This document shows positions 27,778-37,047 of a stretch of 64,000 nucleotides of DNA, in pieces. Origin of the DNA: Kiritimatiellia bacterium (GTDB lineage: Bacteria; Verrucomicrobiota; Kiritimatiellia; WLWN01); the NCBI GenBank assembly GCA_012103575.1, contig WLWN01000001.1, forward strand, positions 2,856,538 to 2,920,537, written 5' to 3'. Position 1 is the first letter of the stretch; every line of letters begins with the position of its first letter. A model generated the notes under the pieces. That model did not search any database. It had not been told where the DNA came from and saw nothing but the letters and a program-made list of their open reading frames with translations. Made by a program: the position numbers and the translations under genes.

Positions 27778-30195
27778 TCAGGAGAGGGGAACAGGTTTCC
27801 GAGCTATGGTCGCATGAAAGGTTGCTTTTTCGGTTACATAACCTTTCTTTTGTTCCGGCGCGGTTTCGGTGTAGAGAGCTCCGAGTTTATTATGAAAATA
27901 ATTCGTGTCGGGAATATGACGATGATGTTCCTCCAAAGGAACCTCAAGAGATGCGGTTATTTCTTCATCCAAAACGAGCTCCATCATCGCTTCTTTTAGG
28001 GCCGTGCCCATCTTTTCCCGAAAGAAATCTTTAAACAGAATTGGAATGCCTACCTTTTTTTTATCGCGGCAAAAAGATGAAACCCGATCGGCCCAGGTTA
28101 AATATTTTTCGCTGGAATGGGCAAAAAGTTGAGGCAGGTCGCAAGAAGTCGGTCCAAGTTCTTGTTGTTCGGAATCGGAAAACAGATGAGCGTCGATGGC
28201 CCTTACCCCTATATAACCTTGGTTGTGATAAGGATAAATCAAGTGCTTAGAATAGCGATCGGTTATTTCGTCAAAAATATGTTGATGTATGGATGAGGAC
28301 ATGATGTGGATAAAGAGGCCGCCTGGTTTTAAGGTATCACATATCGACTTCATGTTTTTGATCAATTCAGGTTGCGGGAAAAGATCCATGACGTTGAGTC
28401 CGATCAGACAAGGGGTTAGGGAACGTCCGAGACGTTCAGGGATTTGTGCGATACTCAGCGGCAGAGTCCGTTTGCCCTGTGTTGCGTTTTGCGAGACGAT
28501 ATTGCGTGAATATTCCGTTTCGATGAGGCATTGAAAAACCGTATTTCCGGTAGGGTGATCGGGAAAGAGGGAAAGCAGATATTTCAGGTAACCGGTTCCA
28601 GCTCCGATTTCCACTATGATTTCCCGGTCAAAATCCAGACCGTATTGGTCGTGAACACGGCTGAAAACATTCAGTATATTTTGGGCGTTTGCGTATTGGG
28701 TCAATCGTTTCGGGAGTTGAGCTGGGGGCAATACCGGACCGTTTTCCACCACGGCACCCTGCTCCAGTAAACGGCGTATCGATTCGGGATGCTGAACACC
28801 CTGTCCATCGGCGAGGGCCTGAAAAAGAGACGAGAACGTTCCGGCTTGTTCTTTTTTGAGCGCATAGATGTTTCCTATAATCCATCCTTCTTGTTCTTTT
28901 CTCAGTTTTACTTTTTCTACAGTCATAAGCGTGAAGGAATAGGTTTGTATCAGCGTTTGAATATAGTCCGGATGATGCGCGTAACGTCCTGAACTTTGCA
29001 GTGTATAGGAGGGTTCGTCTCCATATTCAGTCGAAAAGACAAAGTAAGCGTCCGGTTCAGCCGAGCGGTTTACGGCGGTGAACAAAGGATGGAGATCTCC
29101 AGTGTAAACCAAAGCATCACAGGCAATGAACAAGTCGAACTTTTGAGTTGACTCCGACAAAATATCCACGGCATCTCCCTTGAAAATCTCGTGGTAAATT
29201 CCTTTTTCTTTCGCCTTCCGGCACATGTTGGGCGAGAGATCAACACCGGTGAAGTGCCGAGCCAAGGTCTGGAATTCTACTCCGCATAAACCGGTGCCGC
29301 ACCCTATGTCAATCGCATGTTCAAACACCCTGGATGTTAAGCTCTTTAAAAGCCGGGCCAATTCTTTGGGCGTCTGATAGCCAAGCTCGTTGAGAAGGTG
29401 CTTGTCGAAACGGCCTGCGTACTGATCAAACAAGTTTTTTATATAATCAGGATGAGCGGCGGAAATGGAACGGCCTTGGGCCGCGGCTAATTCGTGTTGA
29501 GTGGATACGTTGAGGGGATCTAGTTCAAGAGCACGTTCAAAGTAGGGAATGGAATCATCCGTCTTTCCCTGACTTTTTAGCAAAATGCCGAGATTATGAT
29601 GGGCCGCGGCATGGTGCGGCTGGACGGCAATGACTTTTTGATAACAGGCTGCGGCCGCTTCCAGAGAGCCTTCTATTCGATAAAGATTGCCAAGCGCGGA
29701 TAGCGACCTGGAGTCCTGAGGGTTCAGTTCGATGGCACGCCGGAAATGAGTTATGGCTTCTTGATAATGGCCTTGTTCGCTGAGCAGGTTCCCTAGATAG
29801 CTGTATCCATGATGGTTGTTGGGCTCCCGTTCGATGGCTTGGGTGAAGAACGTTCTGGCCTGCTCCGGTTTTCCTTGTTTTCTATATAAAGCCCCGAGGT
29901 TTATATAGGCTTGAGCATAACGAGGGTTTAGCTGAATGACGTGCTGAAAATGCGTCTCAGCTTCTCCAACGTTTCCCAGGGCATTTAAAACGACTCCCAG
30001 ATTCTGATGTGTATCCACGAGATTCGAGTTAATGAGAAGAGCTTGGCGAAAAACAGATACCGCTTCTTGACATTTCCCTTGGCGGAAAAGGGTAATCCCA
30101 TAAACATTCAGCGAAGCCGGATCTTGAGTTCCTTGACCTTTCCTTCCGTAGTCGGATTTATTTTTAGATCGCTTGGTTTTTCTTTTATTGCTCAT
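27778..30195 (-). CDS. TPR protein with two methyltransferase domains
   Basis: This 805-residue protein has a basic N-terminus (MSNKRKTKRSKNKSDY), about six to seven tetratricopeptide repeats (residues 25-260, each with the AxxxLG/A-P pattern), then a first SAM-dependent methyltransferase domain (motif I IDIGCGTGLCG near 300) and a second one (VEIGAGTGYLK near 520). TPR-methyltransferases of this type are thought to act on proteins or peptide substrates; the substrate is unknown. No lesion was seen. It ends 36 bp from the convergent GH13 gene. Confidence 0.85.
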   Translation of the reverse strand: MSNKRKTKRSKNKSDYGRKGQGTQDPASLNVYGITLFRQGKCQEAVSVFRQALLINSNLVDTHQNLGVVLNALGNVGEAETHFQHVIQLNPRYAQAYINLGALYRKQGKPEQARTFFTQAIEREPNNHHGYSYLGNLLSEQGHYQEAITHFRRAIELNPQDSRSLSALGNLYRIEGSLEAAAACYQKVIAVQPHHAAAHHNLGILLKSQGKTDDSIPYFERALELDPLNVSTQHELAAAQGRSISAAHPDYIKNLFDQYAGRFDKHLLNELGYQTPKELARLLKSLTSRVFEHAIDIGCGTGLCGVEFQTLARHFTGVDLSPNMCRKAKEKGIYHEIFKGDAVDILSESTQKFDLFIACDALVYTGDLHPLFTAVNRSAEPDAYFVFSTEYGDEPSYTLQSSGRYAHHPDYIQTLIQTYSFTLMTVEKVKLRKEQEGWIIGNIYALKKEQAGTFSSLFQALADGQGVQHPESIRRLLEQGAVVENGPVLPPAQLPKRLTQYANAQNILNVFSRVHDQYGLDFDREIIVEIGAGTGYLKYLLSLFPDHPTGNTVFQCLIETEYSRNIVSQNATQGKRTLPLSIAQIPERLGRSLTPCLIGLNVMDLFPQPELIKNMKSICDTLKPGGLFIHIMSSSIHQHIFDEITDRYSKHLIYPYHNQGYIGVRAIDAHLFSDSEQQELGPTSCDLPQLFAHSSEKYLTWADRVSSFCRDKKKVGIPILFKDFFREKMGTALKEAMMELVLDEEITASLEVPLEEHHRHIPDTNYFHNKLGALYTETAPEQKKGYVTEKATFHATIARKPVPLS

Positions 30196-30246
30196 ATTGA
30201 TTCCCCAAAAAATGATCCATACCTTAAAAAAAAGGCACCGTTAAGA

Positions 30247-30497
30247 ATCAACTACCCTCGCCTAAAGGCGAGGGCTTGAATGTTTTGGAGAAAACCAATG
30301 ACTCAAGTCATTGGCTTGGCAGACCTCCCGGATCAATTCTCTCAACCTTTTCGAGACCCCTCCTACCAAGATCTTACGTCTATACTTCGTAATCCACACA
30401 AAGTGATACTTTATATCGTAACGACTATGTGACCAACTCCGATAATGCTCCATGTAACACAGTGTACCTAAAGGTTTCGCCTAAAGGCGAGGGTTTT
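30247..30497 (-). mobile_element. Internally deleted IS200/IS605-type element
   Basis: CTCGCCTAAAGGCGAGGG hairpins lie at both ends (30253-30271 and 30478-30494), as at the ends of IS200/IS605 elements. Between them a minus-strand reading frame from 30453 to 30262 starts MEHYRSWSHSRYDIKYHFVW, the N-terminus of a Y1 (HUH) transposase. It stops after about 50 residues, before the HUH motif and the catalytic Tyr. Thus both ends are kept and the enzyme is lost, so it could move only with help from another element. Confidence 0.8.
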
Positions 30498-30505
30498 AGT
30501 CCCAT

Positions 30506-31728
30506 TGAGAATTGTAATATTAAATGCCCAAAAGAAGATATTGTAAAACAGGAGTGTTCCATGCCGAAATCTTCTAGATTTAGAAACTCGACAGAAGACA
30601 AAAAAAGGAGAAAGACATGGAACAAATCAAGAGTAGTATTCATCCCCGAAAAGGCAAGCATTTGACACAGAAAGAACGGATCATGATTGAAACAATGCTC
30701 AAAAACCCAGGACGTCCTTTAGAGATAGCCAGCTATCTGAGAAGGCATCGTCGAACCATAGAGCGCGAAATCAAACGTGGGGAGGTAGAGCATTTCGATA
30801 CAGAGCTGCGAAAGAAGAAAGCATACAGCAGTGATCGAGCCCAGGAACTTCATGATCTAAATGCGACGGCTAAGAGACCTGAGCTTAAGCTTGGAAAGCA
30901 TCATGAAACGGCTGTGTTTATCAGCGAGCACATTCTTGTTCACAAACGCTCACCCGATGTGGTTGCTCCTTTGCTTAAACAAGAGCAGAGACCTGCAGCG
31001 GTGAGTACAAAAACGCTGTATACCTATATTGACCAAGGTCTCATCCCGGGGGTGAGCAACGAGTCCCTATGGGAAAAACGAAAACGGATAAAACGAAAAA
31101 GACGTGCTATTAAGCGGGTTAAAAAGCAACATGCCCGAAGGACCAGTATCGAAAAACGACCTAAGACCGTAGAAAAACGCGAGGAATTTGGGCACTGGGA
31201 ATTGGATTTGATCGTCGGCGGAAAAGGAACTTCAAAACCGGTTTTAATGACGTTAGTAGAAAGAAAGACCCGAATGCTAAGGGTGAGAAAACTTTCGGAT
31301 AAAACACAGGCATCGGTTCTGCAGGCCCTCAAAGCGATCGAAAGATCGATGGGAGTTGGCCCATTCAGATCGATGTTCAAGTCGATTACAGCCGATAACG
31401 GGAGCGAGTTTCTCGACGTGGAGCAGATGGAACGTTCCGGATTTAGCAAAAAGAGACGTGTTAAACTCTATTATGCTCACCCGTATTCTTCCTGGGAACG
31501 AGGCTCCAACGAAAATGCCAACCGTATGGTTCGTCGTTTCGTCGCCAAAGGAGACAACATCGGAAGATATACCATCGACCGTATTGGTGAGATTGAAAAA
31601 TGGATTAACAACTATCCTCGCAAGATCCTAGAATACAAACCCGCACAGGAGTGTTTCGATTTGGAGATCGCCGCATGAACAGAAGCTCTCAGGTCCATTT
31701 TTTGCGGCATTTAATTTTACAATCCACC
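30506..31728 (+). mobile_element. IS30-family element A, copy 1
   Basis: The imperfect ends TGAGAATTGTAATATTAAAT and GGTGGATTGTAAAATTAAAT (right end read inward) bound 1223 bp; the shared core is ATTGTAA-ATTAAATGCC. AT lies outside both ends, a possible 2-bp duplication. Two more copies are at 46985-48209 (inverted) and 49777-51001. This copy is the only one with an intact transposase frame. Confidence 0.88.
30617..31678 (+). CDS. IS30-family transposase, intact copy
   Basis: The 353-residue protein has an N-terminal helix-turn-helix (LTQKERIMIETML and IASYLRRHRRTIEREIKRG) and a DDE integrase core: GHWELDLIVGG (first Asp), ITADNGSEF (second Asp) and SWERGSNENANRM (Glu). The C-terminus WINNYPRKILEYKPAQECF is the usual IS30 end. 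AAAAGGAG lies 8 nt before the ATG. Compared with the other two copies it has five A residues at the GAAAAATGG site, where the others have seven, so only this one reads through. Confidence 0.92.
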   Translation: MEQIKSSIHPRKGKHLTQKERIMIETMLKNPGRPLEIASYLRRHRRTIEREIKRGEVEHFDTELRKKKAYSSDRAQELHDLNATAKRPELKLGKHHETAVFISEHILVHKRSPDVVAPLLKQEQRPAAVSTKTLYTYIDQGLIPGVSNESLWEKRKRIKRKRRAIKRVKKQHARRTSIEKRPKTVEKREEFGHWELDLIVGGKGTSKPVLMTLVERKTRMLRVRKLSDKTQASVLQALKAIERSMGVGPFRSMFKSITADNGSEFLDVEQMERSGFSKKRRVKLYYAHPYSSWERGSNENANRMVRRFVAKGDNIGRYTIDRIGEIEKWINNYPRKILEYKPAQECFDLEIAA

Positions 31729-31764
31729 ATGGGATAATGATGGTGGCTCCATACGGGTATATGG

Positions 31765-31784
31765 CGTGATGGCAAGCCATCACG
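31765..31784. repeat. Perfect hairpin in the valS downstream region
   Basis: CGTGATGGC and GCCATCACG pair around AA at 31765-31784. It lies 112 bp beyond the valS stop. Without a T tract its use as a terminator is doubtful. The rest of 31729-31895 shows nothing recognisable. Confidence 0.35.
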
Positions 31785-31895
31785 AAGAAAAGCGGTCAAG
31801 CTGCCGCACCCTACAAGTTGGAAACGGATATGAATCAGATTAAAAATTTTCAATAGTGGTTACATCTGTTCGCTACACTCAATTCCATCTGGATA

Positions 31896-34571
31896 TTACT
31901 GTTGAGAGAACGTATTGATTAGTTTTTGCAATTTTTCAACCTTTTCACACAACTCGATTTTGCGATGCTCTTGGGTGGCGACGACTTCTTTGGGGGCTTT
32001 GCTGACAAAGTGTTGGTTAGCGAGTTTTTTTCTTACCCTCTCTAAATCTTGATTCACCTTTTCGAGCTGCACAGAGAGACGTTTGATTTCATTTTCTATG
32101 TCTACATATTCGGCAATGGAAATATAGACCGCTCCTAATTGGGTCAGCCCACTCGGCATAGCTCCAGCCGGCACAAAGTTCTTGTCTACTGTTAATGTGC
32201 TTACTTTTAGCAAGGCTTTTATAGAGTTTTCATCGGCTTTGAGGGCGATGACATGTTCATCCTCGGAGGGTCGTATCACACATTCAACCTCCTGTTTAGG
32301 AGGGATCCGATAATCCGAGCGGAGATTTCGACCCACACGAATTAAGTCATGTTTAGCCTCTACATAAGAAACACTATCCGGATTTACACCCCATAAGGCC
32401 AATGTATTCTTCGAGCCTGTTTGAGGCCAAGGTGCGTGCATAATGGTTTTAGATAAGGATTGATACCCCATGGCATGCCATAGTTCTTCAGTCACAAAAG
32501 GCATAAGCGGATGAAGCAAACAAAGCGCATTAGAGAAAACATAGTGCATTACTTTCAGCACGTGCTCTTTACGTTGTTCATCCTCTCCATAAAGAGTTTG
32601 TTTGGAATATTCAACGTACCAATCACAATACTGGTGCCAGACAAATTCATAGAGAACGTGAGCCACATCATTAAACCGAAAACGTTCTAAATGCTCTGAA
32701 GTCTTCTCAATCGCCTCGTGGCATTTAGATAAGATATGGTGATCATCGGGCATATGCAGACTTAGATCAAATGTAGGGTTGTGAAAATTGTCTGCTGCAA
32801 CAGGGGCATGAAGTTGCATAAAACGGGCGGCATTCCAAATTTTGGTTACAAAATTTCGGCCAATTTCAAATTTTTCATCGGACAAATATACGTCTGAGCC
32901 CGTTGCCGTAATCATGATTAAACTAAATCGCAAGGCATCCGCACTATATTTTTCAATAATATCTAACGGATCAATGGAATTGCCTAAACTCTTGCTCATT
33001 TTAAGCCCCGTATCATCGCGGACGGTGCCATGGATATAAACATCGGTGAAAGGGATGTCATCCATGAATTCTATGCCTGACATAATCATACGCGCCACCC
33101 AAAAGAAAATGATCTCGGAAGCCGTTACCAATGTGTTGGTCGGATAATAGAACTTCAGATCCTCATTTTGTTCAGGCCATCCATATACGCTAAAGGGCCA
33201 GAGCCAAGATGAGAACCACGTATCTAACACATCTTCATCTTGTCTGATCTGGTTGGAACCACACGATGAACACGATGAGGGTGGACTGTTTGCAGCCCAT
33301 TCGTGATTACATGCATCACAATAAAAGATAGGGATCCGGTGACCCCACCAGATCTGTCTAGAAATACACCAATCGCGTATATGTTCCATCCATTCCGAAT
33401 AGACCTTTGTCCAGCGGTCCGGAACAAAACGAATACGTCCTTCTTTAACGGCTTGGAGAGCCGGTTGTGCTAACGGTTTCATTTTAACAAACCATTGAGG
33501 AGATAACCGAGGTTCGACCCTAGTATGACAACGATAGCAATGACCTACAGCATGATCATGATCGTCAATCTTTTCTAGTAGGCCCGTGGCCTTTAAATCT
33601 TCTATCAATTTTTTTCGACATGCAAAGCGATCCATTCCCGCATAAGGTCCTGTGTCTTCATTCATCGTCCCATCATGGTTCATCACATTAAGGGGTGTTA
33701 AGCCATGTCGCTGCCCGATTTCAAAATCATTGGGATCATGAGCGGGTGTGACTTTAACGGCTCCTGTCCCAAATGTAGGATCCACAAAATCATCCTGAAC
33801 AATCGGTAACTCACGGTTGAGTATGGGTAACAATAAAGGCTGATCTGTCAAATGATTGTATCTTGTATCTTCTGGATGAATGGCCACGGCAGCATCCCCT
33901 AACAATGTTTCAGGACGCGTGGTAGCCACAACGACATAATCATTTTCAGTATCCTTTATCGGGTACCGAATATAATAGAGTTTTCCAGAAACCTCTTTAT
34001 GTTCACTTTCTTCATCAGATAAGGCGGTGTGACAACGAGGACACCAATGAATGATATAGTTGCCACGATAAATGTATCCTTTTTTATATAACCGAATAAA
34101 GACTTCAGAAACCGCGTTGCTCAAGCCTTCATCGATGGTGAAACGTTTGCGATCCCAGTCACAGGACGCGCCCAATTTCTTTAATTGGTTGGTGATGGTC
34201 TTTCCATAGACTTCACGCCATTGCCATACACGTTCAAGAAAGGCTTCACGTCCTAAATCATCTCTTGTTTTCCCTTCCTTTTTAAGCTCACGTTCCACTA
34301 CGTTCTGGGTGGCAATCCCTGCATGATCGGTTCCTGGCACCCATACCGTATTTCGACCTTGCATTCGGCGCCATCGAATGAGCACATCTTGAATCGTATT
34401 ATTGAGCGCGTGTCCCATATGAAGAATCCCTGTAACATTCGGGGGAGGAATAACGATACAATACGGTTTACCACCCCGGGATGAATCGCCATGGAAATAT
34501 CCCTGTTCCAACCAATGGGCGTACCACTTGTCTTCCACTTTGTGTGGATCATATGTTTTATCGAGTTGCAT
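31896..34571 (-). CDS. valS: Valine--tRNA ligase
   Basis: I use the ATG at 34571 (MQLDKTYDPHKVEDKWY); an upstream TTG at 34598 gives nine extra residues without homology. The protein (891 residues) has the class I HIGH motif as GILHMGH, the editing domain (VVVATTRPETLLGD), the KMSKS motif as GLKMSKSLGNS, the anticodon-binding domain with WHQYCDWYVEYSK, and a C-terminal coiled coil (KRLSVQLEKVNQDLERVRKKL). All parts fit a full-length bacterial ValRS charging tRNA-Val in the cytoplasm. Confidence 0.96.
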   Translation of the reverse strand: MQLDKTYDPHKVEDKWYAHWLEQGYFHGDSSRGGKPYCIVIPPPNVTGILHMGHALNNTIQDVLIRWRRMQGRNTVWVPGTDHAGIATQNVVERELKKEGKTRDDLGREAFLERVWQWREVYGKTITNQLKKLGASCDWDRKRFTIDEGLSNAVSEVFIRLYKKGYIYRGNYIIHWCPRCHTALSDEESEHKEVSGKLYYIRYPIKDTENDYVVVATTRPETLLGDAAVAIHPEDTRYNHLTDQPLLLPILNRELPIVQDDFVDPTFGTGAVKVTPAHDPNDFEIGQRHGLTPLNVMNHDGTMNEDTGPYAGMDRFACRKKLIEDLKATGLLEKIDDHDHAVGHCYRCHTRVEPRLSPQWFVKMKPLAQPALQAVKEGRIRFVPDRWTKVYSEWMEHIRDWCISRQIWWGHRIPIFYCDACNHEWAANSPPSSCSSCGSNQIRQDEDVLDTWFSSWLWPFSVYGWPEQNEDLKFYYPTNTLVTASEIIFFWVARMIMSGIEFMDDIPFTDVYIHGTVRDDTGLKMSKSLGNSIDPLDIIEKYSADALRFSLIMITATGSDVYLSDEKFEIGRNFVTKIWNAARFMQLHAPVAADNFHNPTFDLSLHMPDDHHILSKCHEAIEKTSEHLERFRFNDVAHVLYEFVWHQYCDWYVEYSKQTLYGEDEQRKEHVLKVMHYVFSNALCLLHPLMPFVTEELWHAMGYQSLSKTIMHAPWPQTGSKNTLALWGVNPDSVSYVEAKHDLIRVGRNLRSDYRIPPKQEVECVIRPSEDEHVIALKADENSIKALLKVSTLTVDKNFVPAGAMPSGLTQLGAVYISIAEYVDIENEIKRLSVQLEKVNQDLERVRKKLANQHFVSKAPKEVVATQEHRKIELCEKVEKLQKLINTFSQQ

Positions 34572-34719
34572 GGATGGATATTCGTAGCGGGAACACAAAA
34601 GCGAATCAAATCAATTATTGATTGGGTTTTCCTATTCGAGGATTAGACCTTGCGGCCGCGTATTTTGAGACAGCCTTCAAAAGAAGGTTGATCTATTCAG
34701 GCAGATTAAAGAGAGAACG

Positions 34720-35346
34720 TTATTCGTCAGATGGATTAACTATTTTGAAGGTTACTGCGGCCACGACACCGCCCAATAGGTTTGCCACGAGAAAGATCCA
34801 AATATCCTGTGCTGCAGACAGGCCCATGAGCGTAATGCCAATGGCGACGGCTGGATTGAAAACACCTCCTGAAATGCCCCCGACAGCAAAGGCCCCCACA
34901 AGAACCGTTAAGCCGATTACAAGGCCAAAGTAGCTGTTCCCTTCAGTGCTTTTAGCCGTTGCTACATTCAAAACAACAAAACATAGCGCAAAGGTAAATA
35001 AGAATTCTGCTAATAGTGCAGGCAGTACGTTGGGTGTCATGGCAGACACCGTTGGATTGCTTTTAAGAAATAGGGTTAAGCAGGCTGCGGCTATACCCGC
35101 GGCTATTTGAGCGACGATATATAGTACCACATCTTTGGTGTCGCATTTGCCACGAATCCATACAGCTAGGGTTACGGCTGGGTTATAGTGCGCCCCAGAA
35201 ATATGCCCTCCCGCATAGATCATGATGGCCAGTATGGATCCAATGGCCAAGGGAGCTAGGGTTCCTACGCCGGGTTCTATGACAACCATGCCAACCGTGA
35301 GAACAAGAAAGAAAGTTCCAATAAACTCAGCAATATATTTTACCAT
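34720..35346 (-). CDS. aqpZ: Aquaporin Z-like MIP channel
   Basis: The protein of about 208 residues has six membrane helices and two NPA half-helices: SGAHYNPAVTLAVW near 62-75 and GGVFNPAVAIGI near 170-181. The selectivity residues fit a water-selective channel more than a glycerol facilitator, and the length (under 230) also supports that. Two ATGs lie in tandem; the second (35346) has the better distance to AGGAGG. The DNA just upstream carries a 12-bp stretch identical to the MITE end. Confidence 0.87.
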   Translation of the reverse strand: MVKYIAEFIGTFFLVLTVGMVVIEPGVGTLAPLAIGSILAIMIYAGGHISGAHYNPAVTLAVWIRGKCDTKDVVLYIVAQIAAGIAAACLTLFLKSNPTVSAMTPNVLPALLAEFLFTFALCFVVLNVATAKSTEGNSYFGLVIGLTVLVGAFAVGGISGGVFNPAVAIGITLMGLSAAQDIWIFLVANLLGGVVAAVTFKIVNPSDE

Positions 35347-35353
35347 CATATCC

Positions 35354-35365
35354 TCCTGGATCCGT
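35354..35365 (-). repeat. Solo MITE-end-like 12-mer at the aqpZ ribosome binding site
   Basis: CCTGGATCCGTC at 35354-35365 equals the first 12 bases of the 163-bp MITE and would be expected by chance far less than once in this window. Read toward aqpZ its last bases CCAGG run into AGGATATGATG, so the repeat supplies half of the Shine-Dalgarno sequence. The rest of the element is absent. Confidence 0.4.
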
Positions 35366-36054
35366 CCTCTTTTTTGATTTTTGATTTATCCCTTAAAAGA
35401 GAACGAGTATAGAATCTTACATCTACTTCGCAAGACTAAAAATCTTTGATAACCAAGACAAAAACTTGGTGCTCCATTACATCGGTATCGATATCAGTTG
35501 CTTCGGGAATGATCCCGGTTGTATTCTGGGCCCATGTTGTGATGTAGGCTAAATCAACAACCAGGCGTGATGGTTCTTTGCCAACCGTAAATCCGCCTCC
35601 TAAACTCAGACTATAGTAATCATCTAGTTTACTTAAAGCAGGACGTTGTTCCCAGGCCAAGCCGCCACGCAGGGGAATCTCAGTCTTTTTAAAGACCATT
35701 AAATATTCGGTTCCCATTCGAACGGACCAGGTATCATCAAGTGGATTATCTTTATGCAATGATCCGTCTAGTAGATTGATGCGCTCCTCTCCATCAGCTT
35801 TAAACGAAAAGTCAGACCGCCAGGTTTGGCTGATATCAAAAGTGGTATAAAATTGAGGGGATCAACGCCAGACAAGCCCCATGGCCCAATACAGTGGGAA
35901 ATCAATTTCTATCCCTTTTTGTTCTACGGTCGTCGTGTCAGTAAAGTCTAAAACGCTTGTCCGGGACCTATTAAAGGTGGTGGCTTGGTTGCGAAGCGTC
36001 TTTTTTTGTTGAGCGTTGGCCGTCCATGGGAGATCGACAGAGGCTCCCAGGCTA

Positions 36055-37047
36055 GAGCATTTAACGATTAAAATGCCTCTTTAGAAGATCTATACTCCAT
36101 GACATGAGTATAGCAACAGCAGAAATCCGGCGGCGTGCGATAGATGCCTACAAAATGGGCAAAGGTTCCCAGGCCGATATCGCATCTTCTTATCGTGTAG
36201 ATCTTAGAACATTTCAGCGTGGGCTCTCTCGTTTCAACGAAACCGGACAGACCGCTCCCCGACCGCGTGGGCATCGTCAGGCCCTCTACAGCGAGCAGCT
36301 CAAGGCGTTGGCTCAACTGGGGGGCAAACATCCCGATGCAACGCTTGAAGAACTCAAGAACATGAGCGGCGTGAAGGGGTCGATCATGGCCATACAGCGG
36401 GCGTTGAATCGGTTGGGCTACCGGTATAAAAGAAACGCTTCACGCCAGCGAGCAAGACCGGGCGGATGTAAATCTCTTGAGAAAGCAGTGGATCCAAGAG
36501 GTGGCCAAACTTGATCCAAGTCGCCTTGTCTTTATTGATGAATCCGGGGCGAAAACGAATATGACTCGTCTGCGGGGCCGGGCGTTGGGCGGGAACAGGC
36601 TTTTTGCCAAAACGCCTCATGGACATTGGTGTACCACCACCTTGATTTCTTCGGTCTGCCTGGACGGAACAACAGCGGCCATGGAGGGGGAGGGGGCGAC
36701 AGACACGGCTGTTTTTGGAGAATATACTCGCCGGGTTCTTCTCCCGACTCTTTCACCTGAAGACATCATCATCATGGACAATCTTCGCGTCCATCACAAT
36801 CCCAAGGTCATTGAACTCATTGAGTCATGTGGGGCCTATGTAAGATTCCTTCCACCCTACAGCCCCGATTCCAACCCCATTAAAAAAATGTGGGGCAAGA
36901 TAAAGAATCGGTTGGGCAGCCTTGCAGCCCGCAGTCAGCAGGAACTATCTGAAGCGATCATACAAGCGTTCGAAGAGGTTTCTCCCGACGACGTAATCGG
37001 CTGGTTTTCTTCGTGCTACATCGCGACACCTCAATTGTGAAGCGCTC
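36055..37047 (+). mobile_element. IS630-family element, copy 1, in the FadL gene
   Basis: The ends (TAGAGC-ATTTAACGATT on the left; the right end read inward is TAGAGC-GCTTCACAATT) are imperfect inverted repeats. TA dinucleotides at 36053-36054 and 37048-37049 are the expected IS630 duplication. It is 993 bp with two overlapping frames. A second, damaged copy is at 53768-54651. Confidence 0.88.
36104..37040 (+). CDS. IS630-family transposase in two overlapping frames
   Basis: Frame A (36104-36514) holds the N-terminal helix-turn-helix domains (SQADIASSYRVDLRTFQR). Frame B (36477-37040) holds the catalytic core with FIDESGAKTNMTR (first Asp), IIMDNLRVHHN (second Asp) and PPYSPDSNPIKKMWGKIK (last Glu position appears as Lys: SNPIKK instead of the common NPIEx). 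A +1 shift near TATAAAAGAAA (about 36427) joins them as YK-ETLHASEQD. The same A-run is kept in the second copy, so it may be a programmed shift or an old lesion. The Glu-to-Lys change suggests this copy is inactive; copy 2 has SNPIEK. Confidence 0.8.

Noticed and set aside
30429..31449. Overlapping frames antisense to or upstream of the IS30 transposase
   Set aside because: The same antisense frames recur in every IS30-A copy because the DNA is repeated. They have no own signals.
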